Below are positions 28,659 through 36,675 of a DNA stretch of 64,000 nucleotides, one piece after another. A program made the position numbers and the translations under genes. The DNA comes from Streptomyces physcomitrii (GTDB lineage Bacteria > Actinomycetota > Actinomycetes > Streptomycetales > Streptomycetaceae), in the NCBI RefSeq assembly GCF_012273655.1, contig NZ_JAAWWP010000026.1:1-64000 (forward strand), written 5' to 3'. Under the pieces are notes generated by a model. It saw only the letters and a list, made by a program, of their open reading frames with translations. It searched no databases and had not been told where the DNA came from. The first letter of the stretch is position 1, and every line of letters starts with the position of its first letter.

Positions 28659-29906
28659 ATGCGCGTGCTGTTCGCGGGTCTGCCGGAGAAGTCGCACCTC
28701 TACACGATGGTCCCGCTGGCCTGGGCCCTGACCGTGGCGGGCCACGAGGTCATGATGGCCAACGCCCCGTCCCTGACGCCGCACATCACCGGCGCCGGAC
28801 TCGTCGCCGCCCCCGTCGGCACGGACAACGCCATGCACCGCGACATGAGCGGCTCCCGGGACTCCCAGGACGCCGACGTCGCCAACTGGAGCCGCCTCGG
28901 CTACGGCGAGGTGGACCACGAGAGCCTGCTCGGCCGGTACCGCGTCTCCGTCCCCTGGGGCTTCGCCCGCTACAACGACCCCGTGGTCGACGACCTCGTC
29001 GCACTGGCCCGGTACTGGAAACCGGACCTCGTCGTCCGCGACCCCCTCGCCTACGCGGGCGGGATCGCGGCCCGTGCCTGCGGCGCCGCCCACGCCCGGC
29101 TGCTGTGGTGCGCCGATGTGTACGGGCAGGCCCGCGGCACCTTCGTCGAGCTGGCCCGCGACGTCCCCGAGGAGCAGCGGGAGGACCCGCTCGCCGAGTG
29201 GATCGAGGAGCGCGGCGGACCCTACGGCGTGCCCTGCGACGAGGAGCTCCTGAACGGCCAGTTCACCCTGGACACCCTGCCGCCGAGCCTGCGTCCGCCG
29301 AGCGGTCTGGAGCAGGTGTCCCTGCGCTATGTGCCCTACAACGGCCCCGCCGTGCGGTGGGACTGGCTCCGCGAGGAGCCCAAGCGCCCCCGGATCTGCC
29401 TGACCCTCGGCCGCACCAACTCCGAGGCCTACGGCGGCGACTACCTGCCGGTCGGGGACATCCTCGGCGAACTCGCCGCCCTCGACGCCGAGGTGGTCGC
29501 CGCGCTCACGCCCGACACGGTGGAGCAGCTCGGCACCCTGCCGGACAATGTGCGCGCCGCCAGCGGCGTCGCCCTGAACACCCTGCTGCCCTCCTGCGCG
29601 GCGGTCGTCCACCACGGCGGCTGGGGCTCCTTCTCCACCGCACTGGTCAACGCCGTACCGCAGCTCGCCCTGTCCACCCTCGTCGCCGACCAGGAGCTGC
29701 GCGGGCGCTCCCTGGAGGACGCCGGGGCCGGTCACTTCCTGCACCACAGCGAAGCCGGCGCCGCACGTGTCGCCGAGCTGACCCGGCGCCTCCTGGAGGA
29801 GCCGTCCTACACCGTCGCGGCCCGGCGCCTGCGCGACGAGTCCGCCGCCATGCCCGGCCCGCACGAGGTCGTCGGCACCCTGGAACGGCTCGTCGCCGCC
29901 CGCTGA
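28659..29906 (+). CDS. Macrolide glycosyltransferase, GT1 (EryCIII/DesVII-like)
   Basis: Transfers an activated deoxysugar to the polyketide aglycone. 415 residues, beginning MRVLFAGLPEKSHLYTMVPLA, the typical N-terminal acceptor domain opening. The donor domain contains HHGGWGSFSTALVNAVPQLAL followed by ADQELRG, as in EryCIII, DesVII and TylM2. ATG at 28659 has AGGAAG upstream; an earlier start would overlap the ferredoxin. Members of this subgroup often need a P450-like activator (DesVIII/EryCII); no such heme-less protein is seen here. The gap to the ferredoxin is 44 bp, so they are cotranscribed. Confidence 0.93.
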   Translation: MRVLFAGLPEKSHLYTMVPLAWALTVAGHEVMMANAPSLTPHITGAGLVAAPVGTDNAMHRDMSGSRDSQDADVANWSRLGYGEVDHESLLGRYRVSVPWGFARYNDPVVDDLVALARYWKPDLVVRDPLAYAGGIAARACGAAHARLLWCADVYGQARGTFVELARDVPEEQREDPLAEWIEERGGPYGVPCDEELLNGQFTLDTLPPSLRPPSGLEQVSLRYVPYNGPAVRWDWLREEPKRPRICLTLGRTNSEAYGGDYLPVGDILGELAALDAEVVAALTPDTVEQLGTLPDNVRAASGVALNTLLPSCAAVVHHGGWGSFSTALVNAVPQLALSTLVADQELRGRSLEDAGAGHFLHHSEAGAARVAELTRRLLEEPSYTVAARRLRDESAAMPGPHEVVGTLERLVAAR

Positions 29907-29994
29907 GCCGCCTTCCGGAACCTCGCACCCAACCCCGTACCCCGAGAAGGGAGGACGGCGCCCGCTCGTTCCACCGGAGAAGCGCCGTACCGAG

Positions 29995-31011
29995 ATGAGT
30001 CAGACGCGCATCCTGGTGACCGGCGGTGCCGGTTTCATCGGGTCCCACTACGTCCGGACGCTGCTCGGCCCGCAGGGGCCCGACGACGTCAGCGTCACCG
30101 TCCTCGACGCCTTCACCTACGCCGCCAACCCGGCCAACCTCGACCCGGTCGCCGACTCCCCGCGCTACCGCCTGGTCGTCGGCGACATCTGCGACACCGG
30201 GACCGTGGACGCCCTGATGGCCGAGCACGACGAGGTCGTGCACTTCGCCGCCGAGTCCCATGTGGACCGCTCGCTGGCCAGCGCCACCGAGTTCGTGCGG
30301 ACCAATGTGCTCGGCACGCAGACCCTGCTCGACGCGGCACTGCGGCACGGGGTGCGCACCTTCGTGCACGTCTCCACCGACGAGGTCTACGGCTCCATCC
30401 CGGACGGCTCCTGCGCCGAGGACCAGCCGCTCAGCCCCAACTCCCCGTACGCCGCGTCCAAGGCGGCCAGCGATGTCATCGCGCTGGCCTACCACCGTTC
30501 GCACCAGCTCGACGTACGGGTCACCCGCTGCTCCAACAACTACGGGCACCACCAGTTCCCCGAGAAGATCATCCCGCTCTTCGTGACCCGCCTGCTGCGG
30601 GGCGGCCGCGTACCGCTCTACGGGGACGGACTGCACGTGCGCGACTGGCTGCACATCGACGACCACGTCCGGGGCATCGAACTGGTCCGCACCCGGGGCC
30701 GCGCGGGCGAGGTCTACAACATCGGCGGCGGCACCGAACTGACCAACCGTCAGCTCACCGAACTCCTCCTGGAGGCCTGCGGGGCGAACTGGGACAGCGT
30801 CGACCACGTCACCGACCGCAAGGGCCACGACCGCCGCTACTCCGTGGACTGGCGCAAGGCCCATGTGGAACTGGGCTACAAGCCGCAGAAGGACTTCACC
30901 GAAGGGCTCGCCGAGACCGTCGCCTGGTACCGCGCGCACCAGGAGGTCTGGGAGCAGGCGGCCCGCAGGACCGCCGCGGCCGTCGCGGGCAGGGGGGACC
31001 TGACGTGCTGA
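29995..31011 (+). CDS. rfbB: dTDP-glucose 4,6-dehydratase
   Basis: Converts dTDP-D-glucose to dTDP-4-keto-6-deoxyglucose, the entry step to most deoxysugars. 338 residues, extended SDR: GGAGFIGS (10-17) for NAD+, STDEVYG with Thr128-Asp129-Glu130, and YxxxK at Tyr152/Lys156. Stop overlaps the start of the following SARP gene by 7 bases, so translation is coupled. Cluster-specific copy by context. No glucose-1-phosphate thymidylyltransferase is in the window; that step must come from elsewhere. Confidence 0.96.
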   Translation: MSQTRILVTGGAGFIGSHYVRTLLGPQGPDDVSVTVLDAFTYAANPANLDPVADSPRYRLVVGDICDTGTVDALMAEHDEVVHFAAESHVDRSLASATEFVRTNVLGTQTLLDAALRHGVRTFVHVSTDEVYGSIPDGSCAEDQPLSPNSPYAASKAASDVIALAYHRSHQLDVRVTRCSNNYGHHQFPEKIIPLFVTRLLRGGRVPLYGDGLHVRDWLHIDDHVRGIELVRTRGRAGEVYNIGGGTELTNRQLTELLLEACGANWDSVDHVTDRKGHDRRYSVDWRKAHVELGYKPQKDFTEGLAETVAWYRAHQEVWEQAARRTAAAVAGRGDLTC

Positions 31012-31790
31012 CCTTCTCCACCCTGGGCCCGCTGTGCGTGCGCGCCGACGGCCACGACGTCACGCCCACCGCGCCCAAGGTGCGCCAGCTCCTCGCCCTG
31101 CTCCTCGCCCGCCGCAACACCGTGGTCCCGCTCCCCGCGATCGCGGACGAGCTGTGGTCGCACCGCCCGCCCCGCAGCTCCACCGGCACCGTGCAGACCT
31201 ACGCCTACCAGTTGCGCAGGGCCCTGCCGGACGAGGAGGGCAGCCCGCAGGGCGGCCGGCTCACGACCCACCCGCAGGGGTATGTGCTCCAGGTGGCCAC
31301 CGGCGAGTGCGACCTGGACGAGTTCGGCCTGCTCACCCTGAAGGGGCAGACGGCACTCGCCGAGGACGACAGCACCGGGGCCGCCCGGATCCTGGAGCGC
31401 GCCCTGGAGCTGTGGCGCGGCCCGCTCTTCGCCGATGTGACCCAGGGGCCGACGCTGCGCGGCTACGCCATGCGCCTGGACGAACTGCACCTGCAGGCCC
31501 AGGAGATGCGCATCACCGCCCAGCTCCGCCTCGGCCGGCACCGCCATGTCGTGGGCGAACTCAAGGAGTTGGCCTGTGCGTATCCCCTGCACGAGTGGTT
31601 CCAGGGCACCCTCATCATCGCCCTGGAACGCTGCGGGCGCCGCAACGAGGCCCTGCAGACCTATCAGCGGCTGCGGGAGGTGCTGCGCGAGGAGCTGGGC
31701 CTCGACCCCTCACCCGGTCTGCAGCGCATCCGCCAGCACGTACTGACCGACCGCATCAGCGTCGCCGACCTCGACCTGCTGCCCGGCTAG
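31005..31790 (+). CDS. SARP-family regulator (small AfsR/DnrI type)
   Basis: 261-residue Streptomyces antibiotic regulatory protein: N-terminal winged helix (FSTLGPLCVRADG... TAPKVRQLLALLLARRNTVVP... TYAYQLRRAL) and bacterial transcriptional activation domain (to LREVLREELGLDPSPGLQRI). No ATPase domain. GTG start lies inside the end of the 4,6-dehydratase gene, so this activator is made in step with a biosynthetic enzyme. It is expected to bind heptameric direct repeats at -35; I did not find a clear set in the window. Confidence 0.93.
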   Translation: MLTFSTLGPLCVRADGHDVTPTAPKVRQLLALLLARRNTVVPLPAIADELWSHRPPRSSTGTVQTYAYQLRRALPDEEGSPQGGRLTTHPQGYVLQVATGECDLDEFGLLTLKGQTALAEDDSTGAARILERALELWRGPLFADVTQGPTLRGYAMRLDELHLQAQEMRITAQLRLGRHRHVVGELKELACAYPLHEWFQGTLIIALERCGRRNEALQTYQRLREVLREELGLDPSPGLQRIRQHVLTDRISVADLDLLPG

Positions 31791-31911
31791 CAGGCCCGCC
31801 GCCCGTTCATTTCCGTCCCGCCGTCCGCTCGCCGTCCTCCCGCTCCGGGTGCGCCCCCTCGGGCCGTGCCCGGAGCGCCGTCATCCGCTCCCGCGTCATC
31901 CGTTCCGGCCG

Positions 31912-32910
31912 TCATCCGTTCCCGCGGTCGTCCGAGGCGAGGTCGGCGGCGGCGTGCCACATGTCCGCGATCATGTCGCGCGGGGTGCGGCCGGGCGTCC
32001 AGTCCAGGAGTTCGCGGGCCCGGGAGATGTCCACGCCCATCCAGTCGGTGTCCGTCACCGGCCGCACCCCGGTCAGGGAACTCTCCACCAGGCGGGCCGG
32101 GCGTCCGCTGATCCCGATCAGCAGGTCGACCATGTCGCGTACGTGCTGCGAGCTGCCGCTCGCGATGTTGACCACCCGGCCGGCCGCCCCGGGCACCCGC
32201 ATGGCGGCGACCACCGCCCGCGACACGTCCTTGGCGTCGACGAAGTCCCGGCTGCTGCGCAGCGGCGAGACCCGGACCTCGGCCGTGGTGCCGGGCGGGG
32301 CGGCGAGCAGCTGCCCCGCCACATGGCCCAGCAGGCTGCCCGCGGGGGTGCCCGCGCCGATCACGTTCGACAGCCGCAGCACGACCGCGTCGGTGGCGCC
32401 CTCGGCCGCGGCGCGCAGCACCGCCTGGGTGCCCTCCAGCTTCGAGCGGCCGTAGTCGGTGGTCGGCCGCTCCGCCGAGGACTCCGAGAGCCGTACCCGC
32501 GCGGGCTGCGGGGCGTACTCGTGCACCGAGCCGAGCTGCACCAGCCGCGGCCGCACCCGGGAGCGGGCGAGACCGGCCAGGAGGCGGTCCACCAGGAGCT
32601 GGTTGCCGAGGCGCATGCCGCCCACCGAGGAGGACCACACCTCACCGGCCGCGTTGACCACGGCGACCGGGCGCTCCTCGTCGAGCAGCGAGGTCAGTGC
32701 CTCGGGCCCGTGGGAGGCGAGGTCCATGAGGTAGAGCCGCCAGGAGGCCGGTGTCTTGCGCGGGCGGCGTGCCACCGCCAGTACCTCGTATCCGGCGGCC
32801 TCCAGGGCGGCCCCCACATGGCGCCCCACGAAACCGGTCGCACCGAGGAGCAGCACCCGGCCGGAGCGGGTGTCCGCGTGGTCCGGAAGGCTCCGCGCAA
32901 CGAAGACCAT
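31912..32910 (-). CDS. NDP-hexose 4-ketoreductase (SDR)
   Basis: Reduces the 4-keto group of the deoxysugar nucleotide, normally the last step before transfer. 332 residues, extended SDR: GATGFVGRH (23-31), HEYAP and TDYGRSKLEGT with the catalytic Tyr-x-x-x-Lys. Similar in plan to EryBIV, TylD and UrdR. ATG at 32910 has GGAGGAG six bases upstream. Divergent from the 3,5-epimerase gene and convergent with the SARP gene. The exact substrate and the stereochemistry at C4 are not determined by sequence. A general epimerase/dehydratase role is the alternative. Confidence 0.85.
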   Translation of the reverse strand: MVFVARSLPDHADTRSGRVLLLGATGFVGRHVGAALEAAGYEVLAVARRPRKTPASWRLYLMDLASHGPEALTSLLDEERPVAVVNAAGEVWSSSVGGMRLGNQLLVDRLLAGLARSRVRPRLVQLGSVHEYAPQPARVRLSESSAERPTTDYGRSKLEGTQAVLRAAAEGATDAVVLRLSNVIGAGTPAGSLLGHVAGQLLAAPPGTTAEVRVSPLRSSRDFVDAKDVSRAVVAAMRVPGAAGRVVNIASGSSQHVRDMVDLLIGISGRPARLVESSLTGVRPVTDTDWMGVDISRARELLDWTPGRTPRDMIADMWHAAADLASDDRGNG

Positions 32911-33106
32911 GCCGTTCTCCTCCAAGGGGCCGGCCGTCCGTGTCCGGCCCGCCGCGTCCGCTCGTAGCCCGCACCGCGGTCCGCGGGCGGCGCTCGGCCA
33001 CAGTGGCACCCCGCGGTCCAGGATCTCTGAGGGCCCGTTGAACTCGACCGGCTCACCGCCCGTCCTGGACCGGTCCTGGAAGCGCGTGTCCTAGCGTGCT
33101 GCCACC

Positions 33107-33712
33107 ATGAAGGTTCGAGAGATGGCTGTGCCGGACGCGTACCACATCACGCCGCACAAGCTGTGCGACCTACGAGGCAGCTTCTACGAGTCGTTCCGCC
33201 ACGAGCGCCTGGCCGAGGAGATCGGGCGGCCGTTCCCGGTCGCCCAGGTGAACTACTCGGTCTCCCGCCGCAGCACCCTGCGCGGACTGCACGGCACCCT
33301 GCTGCCGCCGGGCCAGGCCAAGCTGGTCTGCGTGGTGCGCGGCGCGGTCCTCGACATCGTCGTGGACCTGCGGACCGGCTCCCCGACCTGGGGCGTGCAC
33401 GAGGCGAACTGGCTGGACGCCGCCTCCGGCGAGGCGCTGTTCGTCGCCGAGGGCCTGGTGCACGGCTTCCTCGCCCTGACCGACGACACCTGCGTCTCCT
33501 ACCACTGCTCCACGGAGTTCGTCCCCGGCACCCAGGTGGACATCGACCCCTTCGACGCCGAACTCGCCCTGCCCTGGGGCCTGTCCGACACCCCCCTGAT
33601 GTCCGTGAAGGACTCCTCCGCGATGTCCGTCGCCACCGCCCGCGAGAACGGGTCCCTGGCCGCCTACGAGGACTGCCTGGCGCACTACGCCATGCTCCGC
33701 GGGGCCGCTTGA
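33107..33712 (+). CDS. dTDP-4-keto-6-deoxyhexose 3,5-epimerase (RmlC-like)
   Basis: Cupin epimerase that turns D- into L-configured 4-keto sugars, 201 residues. The active-site residues line up with RmlC: RGLH with His62 and Tyr132 (SYHC), plus the Lys of QAKLV. No ribosome binding site is visible; TAGCGT at 33092-33097 ends 9 bases before the ATG, which would fit a leaderless transcript. Followed after 54 bp by a glycosyltransferase. In deoxysugar clusters such enzymes can be 5-epimerases only; sequence alone does not separate the two. Confidence 0.92.
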   Translation: MKVREMAVPDAYHITPHKLCDLRGSFYESFRHERLAEEIGRPFPVAQVNYSVSRRSTLRGLHGTLLPPGQAKLVCVVRGAVLDIVVDLRTGSPTWGVHEANWLDAASGEALFVAEGLVHGFLALTDDTCVSYHCSTEFVPGTQVDIDPFDAELALPWGLSDTPLMSVKDSSAMSVATARENGSLAAYEDCLAHYAMLRGAA

Positions 33713-33766
33713 CCCGGGCTCCGCGGGACCCACGGCCGCATCCGCCGCACCCCTCCAGGAGAACCC

Positions 33767-34990
33767 ATGACACTCGGCAGCGGGGCCCCCGCCCGGCACT
33801 TCGCGCTGCTCCTCTTCGCGGACTTCGGCCACATCGGCCCGACCCTCGGCCTCAGCCGCGAACTGACCGCCCGCGGCCACCGCGTGACCTATGTCGTCGA
33901 CGGCGCCTACGCCTCGGTCGTGGCGGAGGCCGGGGCCCGGGCGGTGACGTACACCTCCGCCCGCGGGGACTTCTACCGGGCCGCCGACCCGGACCCGGAC
34001 AGCCTCGCCCGGGACGGCTACGCCCTGCTCACCGACACGATGGCCACCGTCTACCCGCTCGCGCGCGAGGCCCTCGCCGCGGACCCTCCCGACGCGGTCC
34101 TCTACGACTTCGAGACGGTCGTCCCCGCCCGTGTCCTCGCTCGCGAACTGGGCGCGGTGCCGGTGCAGTTGTGGCCGAGCCACGCGGCCAACGAGGTCTT
34201 CTCGCTCCGCGCGCAGATGTGGGGCAAGGACCACCCCGTGATGGCCGAGGGCGCCGCGCTGGTGATGGCCTTCCTGGCCGAGCACGGCATCGGGCCCTCC
34301 GAGATGGGCCGCTACGGCGCCGAGTGGGACGAGCGCAACCTGGTCTTCCTGCCGCGGGAGTTCCAGGTCGAGGGGGACAGCTTCGACGAGCGGTTCGCCT
34401 TCGTGGGACCGACGTTCACCGAGCCGGAGCCCGGCCTCTGGTCGCCGCCGGGTGACGGGCGGCGGCTCGCCCTGGTGTCCCTGGGCACCGAGTCCGGCGA
34501 CCGGGACGACTTCTTCCGGGTCTGCGCCGAGGCCTTCCCGGCGGAGGAGTGGCACGTCGTGATGACCCTGGGCCGGGGCGCCGACCCCACCCGCCTCGGC
34601 GCGCTGCCCGCCCATGTCGAGGCCCACCCCTGGCTGCCGCACCCCGCCGTGCTCCCGCACGCGGACGTGTTCGTCTGCCACGCCGGTATGGGCAGCCTGA
34701 TGGAGGCGCTGCACTGCGGGACCCCCGTGGTCGCCCTGCCCCGCGCCCACGAACTCGACCTGAGCGCACGGCAGTTGGAGAAGCTCGGCGTGGGCAGGGG
34801 GCTCGCGAGGCAGGAACTGACCGCGGACGGCCTCGGGCGGGCGGTGGCGGAGCTGCTGGCCGACCCCGCGGGTCCCGGCGCGCGGGCGCGGATGCGGGAG
34901 GCCGTCCGCCGCGCGGGCGGCGCCCCGCGCGCGGCGGACCTGGCGGAGGAGTGGGCGGCGCTGCGGCCGAGCCGGACCGCCGTGGGCTGA
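33767..34990 (+). CDS. GT1 glycosyltransferase, macrolide (MGT/OleD-like) family
   Basis: 407 residues with GT-B fold features: N-terminal ALLLFADFGHIGPTLGLSRELTARGH and donor loop CHAGMGSLMEALHCGTPVVALP. The start has CAGGAG eight bases upstream. The family includes both biosynthetic enzymes and UDP-glucose-dependent self-resistance enzymes that inactivate macrolides (OleI, OleD, Mgt). The usual donor-binding D/E-Q pair reads E-L (HELDLSARQLEKLG), which may point to a non-glucose donor. Located with the 3,5-epimerase, which favours a biosynthetic role. Which sugar and which hydroxyl are unknown. Confidence 0.9.
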   Translation: MTLGSGAPARHFALLLFADFGHIGPTLGLSRELTARGHRVTYVVDGAYASVVAEAGARAVTYTSARGDFYRAADPDPDSLARDGYALLTDTMATVYPLAREALAADPPDAVLYDFETVVPARVLARELGAVPVQLWPSHAANEVFSLRAQMWGKDHPVMAEGAALVMAFLAEHGIGPSEMGRYGAEWDERNLVFLPREFQVEGDSFDERFAFVGPTFTEPEPGLWSPPGDGRRLALVSLGTESGDRDDFFRVCAEAFPAEEWHVVMTLGRGADPTRLGALPAHVEAHPWLPHPAVLPHADVFVCHAGMGSLMEALHCGTPVVALPRAHELDLSARQLEKLGVGRGLARQELTADGLGRAVAELLADPAGPGARARMREAVRRAGGAPRAADLAEEWAALRPSRTAVG

Positions 34991-35037
34991 CCGGGCGCCC
35001 CGGGCCCGGCGACGACCGCGGGTCCGGGGCGCTCAGC

Positions 35038-35076
35038 CGTACGGGGCCGCCCCCTCGAAGGGAGCGGCCCCGTACG
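35038..35076. terminator. Hairpin between convergent genes
   Basis: A 13-bp perfect inverted repeat (CGTACGGGGCCGC at 35038-35050 with 35064-35076) lies between the glycosyltransferase and 3-dehydratase stops. It can serve both strands. Confidence 0.75.
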
Positions 35077-35104
35077 TACCCGCGGTCGCCGACGCGGTCG
35101 CCGG

Positions 35105-36406
35105 TCAGTGCGGCCGGGTCACGAACTCCTGCACGGTGCTGATGCTGTGGTCGATCATCTGGTCCGTCAGACCCGGGAAGACCCCGATCCAGAAGGTGCG
35201 CTCGGTGGTGATGTCGCTGTTGGTCAGCGGGCCGCTCACCCTGAACTCCCGTCCCTCGTAGGCCGGGTGGCGGGTGAGGTTGCCCGCGAAGAAGCGGCGG
35301 GTGGCGACCTTGCTCTGCTCCAGGTGCTCGATCAGCGCGGCGGGCGCGAAGGGCGCCTCGGGACTCACCGTCAGGGCGAAGCCGAACCAGCTCGGGTCGC
35401 TGCCCGGGGTGGCCTCCGGCAGCACCAGGTGGGGCAGTCCGTCCAGGCCCGCGCGCAGCCGGGCCCAGTTGTGCCGCCGTGCGCTGCCGAACTCCTCGAT
35501 GCGGCTGAGCTGTTGGAGCCCGAGCGCGGCCTGCGGGTCGGTCGACTTCAGGTTGTAGCCGACGTGGGAGAAGATGTACTTGTGGTCGTAGCCCTCCGGC
35601 AGCGAGCCCATCTGCTGCTCGAAGCGCTTGAAGCAGCGGTTGTCCTCGCCCGGTTCGCACCAGCAGTCCCGGCCCCAGTCCCGCATCGACTCGACGATCC
35701 GCGCCAGCGCCAGGTTGTCGGTCAGTACGCAGCCGCCCTCGCCCATGGTGATGTGGTGCGCGGGATAGAAGCTCTCGGTGGCCATGTCGCCGAAGGTGCC
35801 GGTCAGTTGCCCCCGGTAGGTGCTGCCCAGCGCGTCGCAGTTGTCCTCGATGAGGAACAGACCTCGGTCCTCGGCCAGTTGGGCGATCTCCGCGACCTGG
35901 AAGGGGTTGCCGAGCGCGTGCGCCATCATGATCGCCCGGGTCCGGGGCCCGATGGCCTGCTCCACCCGCTCCAACGAGGCGTTGTAGGTGCCCAGTTCGA
36001 TGTCGGTGAAGACCGGTACGAGTCCGTTCTGCAGGATCGGGTTGACCGTGGTCGGGAAGCCCGCGGCCACCGTGACCACCTCGTCGCCCGGCAGCAGCCG
36101 GTGCTCCTCCAGCTGCGGGGAGGTCAGAGCACTGAGGGCCAACAGGTTCGCCGAGGAACCGGAGTTGGTGAGATGCGCCTTGCGCAGGCCGAAGAACTTG
36201 GCGAGCCCGCGCTCCAGCCTGCGGGAGCTGACCCCGGCGGCGATGCGCATGTCCAGCGCCGCCTCGACGAAGGCGACCCGGTCGTCCTCGGAGAGCACGG
36301 CCCCGGAGGCCATGACAGGGGTGACGCCCGGCACGAATCCGGAGGACTCGTTGTTTCGATGGTATTCGCGGACCAGGTCGAGGATCGCGCTCTTGTCGTT
36401 CCCCAT
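35105..36406 (-). CDS. NDP-4-keto-6-deoxyhexose 3-dehydratase, PLP + [2Fe-2S] (E1/SpnQ/UrdQ type)
   Basis: Removes the C3 hydroxyl of a 4-keto sugar, giving 3,6-dideoxy or 2,3,6-trideoxy sugars. 433 residues, aspartate-aminotransferase fold. The usual PLP Lys is replaced by His217 (YPAHHITMGEGG), the mark of this family. The iron-sulfur ligand motif of E1, C-X57-C-X1-C-X7-C, is complete at Cys190, Cys248, Cys250 and Cys258. ATG at 36406 has AGGAGG upstream. It needs one-electron donors; E1 uses the reductase E3, SpnQ uses ferredoxin or flavodoxin. No E3 homologue is in the window. The divergent promoter with the acyltransferase carries two PimM-like boxes. Confidence 0.95.
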   Translation of the reverse strand: MGNDKSAILDLVREYHRNNESSGFVPGVTPVMASGAVLSEDDRVAFVEAALDMRIAAGVSSRRLERGLAKFFGLRKAHLTNSGSSANLLALSALTSPQLEEHRLLPGDEVVTVAAGFPTTVNPILQNGLVPVFTDIELGTYNASLERVEQAIGPRTRAIMMAHALGNPFQVAEIAQLAEDRGLFLIEDNCDALGSTYRGQLTGTFGDMATESFYPAHHITMGEGGCVLTDNLALARIVESMRDWGRDCWCEPGEDNRCFKRFEQQMGSLPEGYDHKYIFSHVGYNLKSTDPQAALGLQQLSRIEEFGSARRHNWARLRAGLDGLPHLVLPEATPGSDPSWFGFALTVSPEAPFAPAALIEHLEQSKVATRRFFAGNLTRHPAYEGREFRVSGPLTNSDITTERTFWIGVFPGLTDQMIDHSISTVQEFVTRPH

Positions 36407-36552
36407 CGGCTGAGGGCCTCCTGTGTGTGCCAGTCGGGACGAGCGGTACGGCGGAGTCGTACGCGGAGCCGCATGAGGAGGCCCGCATCCGTCGATCCGG
36501 GTCACCAGCCCAGCACGCCCGCGCCCCGGCGTGCCACAAGTGCCGGGCAAGA

Positions 36553-36568
36553 CTAGGGACTTCCACCG
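36553..36568. promoter_or_regulatory. PAS-LuxR (PimM-like) box 3
   Basis: CTAGGGACTTCCACCG matches 13 of 16 positions of CTVGGGAWWTCCCBAG; the left half-site is intact. It lies about 147 bp upstream of the 3-dehydratase ATG. Confidence 0.6.
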
Positions 36569-36606
36569 ATAGCGGCCCGGGTGCTCCGCCGCCGTCCGGG
36601 CACACC

Positions 36607-36622
36607 CTAGGGATTTCCTCGC
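36607..36622. promoter_or_regulatory. PAS-LuxR (PimM-like) box 4
   Basis: CTAGGGATTTCCTCGC matches 13 of 16 positions, with the first 12 perfect. It ends 54 bp before the acyltransferase ATG; TACCGT at 36655-36660 could be the -10 element. Confidence 0.65.
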
Positions 36623-36675
36623 CGCCCGCGGGCCAGGCTGGAGTGTCCGACCCGTACCGTCCCCGTTGAGGTGTC

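Noticed and set aside
33038..33080. Possible PimM-like box or TTGAAC promoter before the 3,5-epimerase gene
   Set aside because: TTGAAC has no matching -10 at 17-18 bp and no stretch reaches the box consensus; GGACCGGTCC nearby is only a short palindrome.
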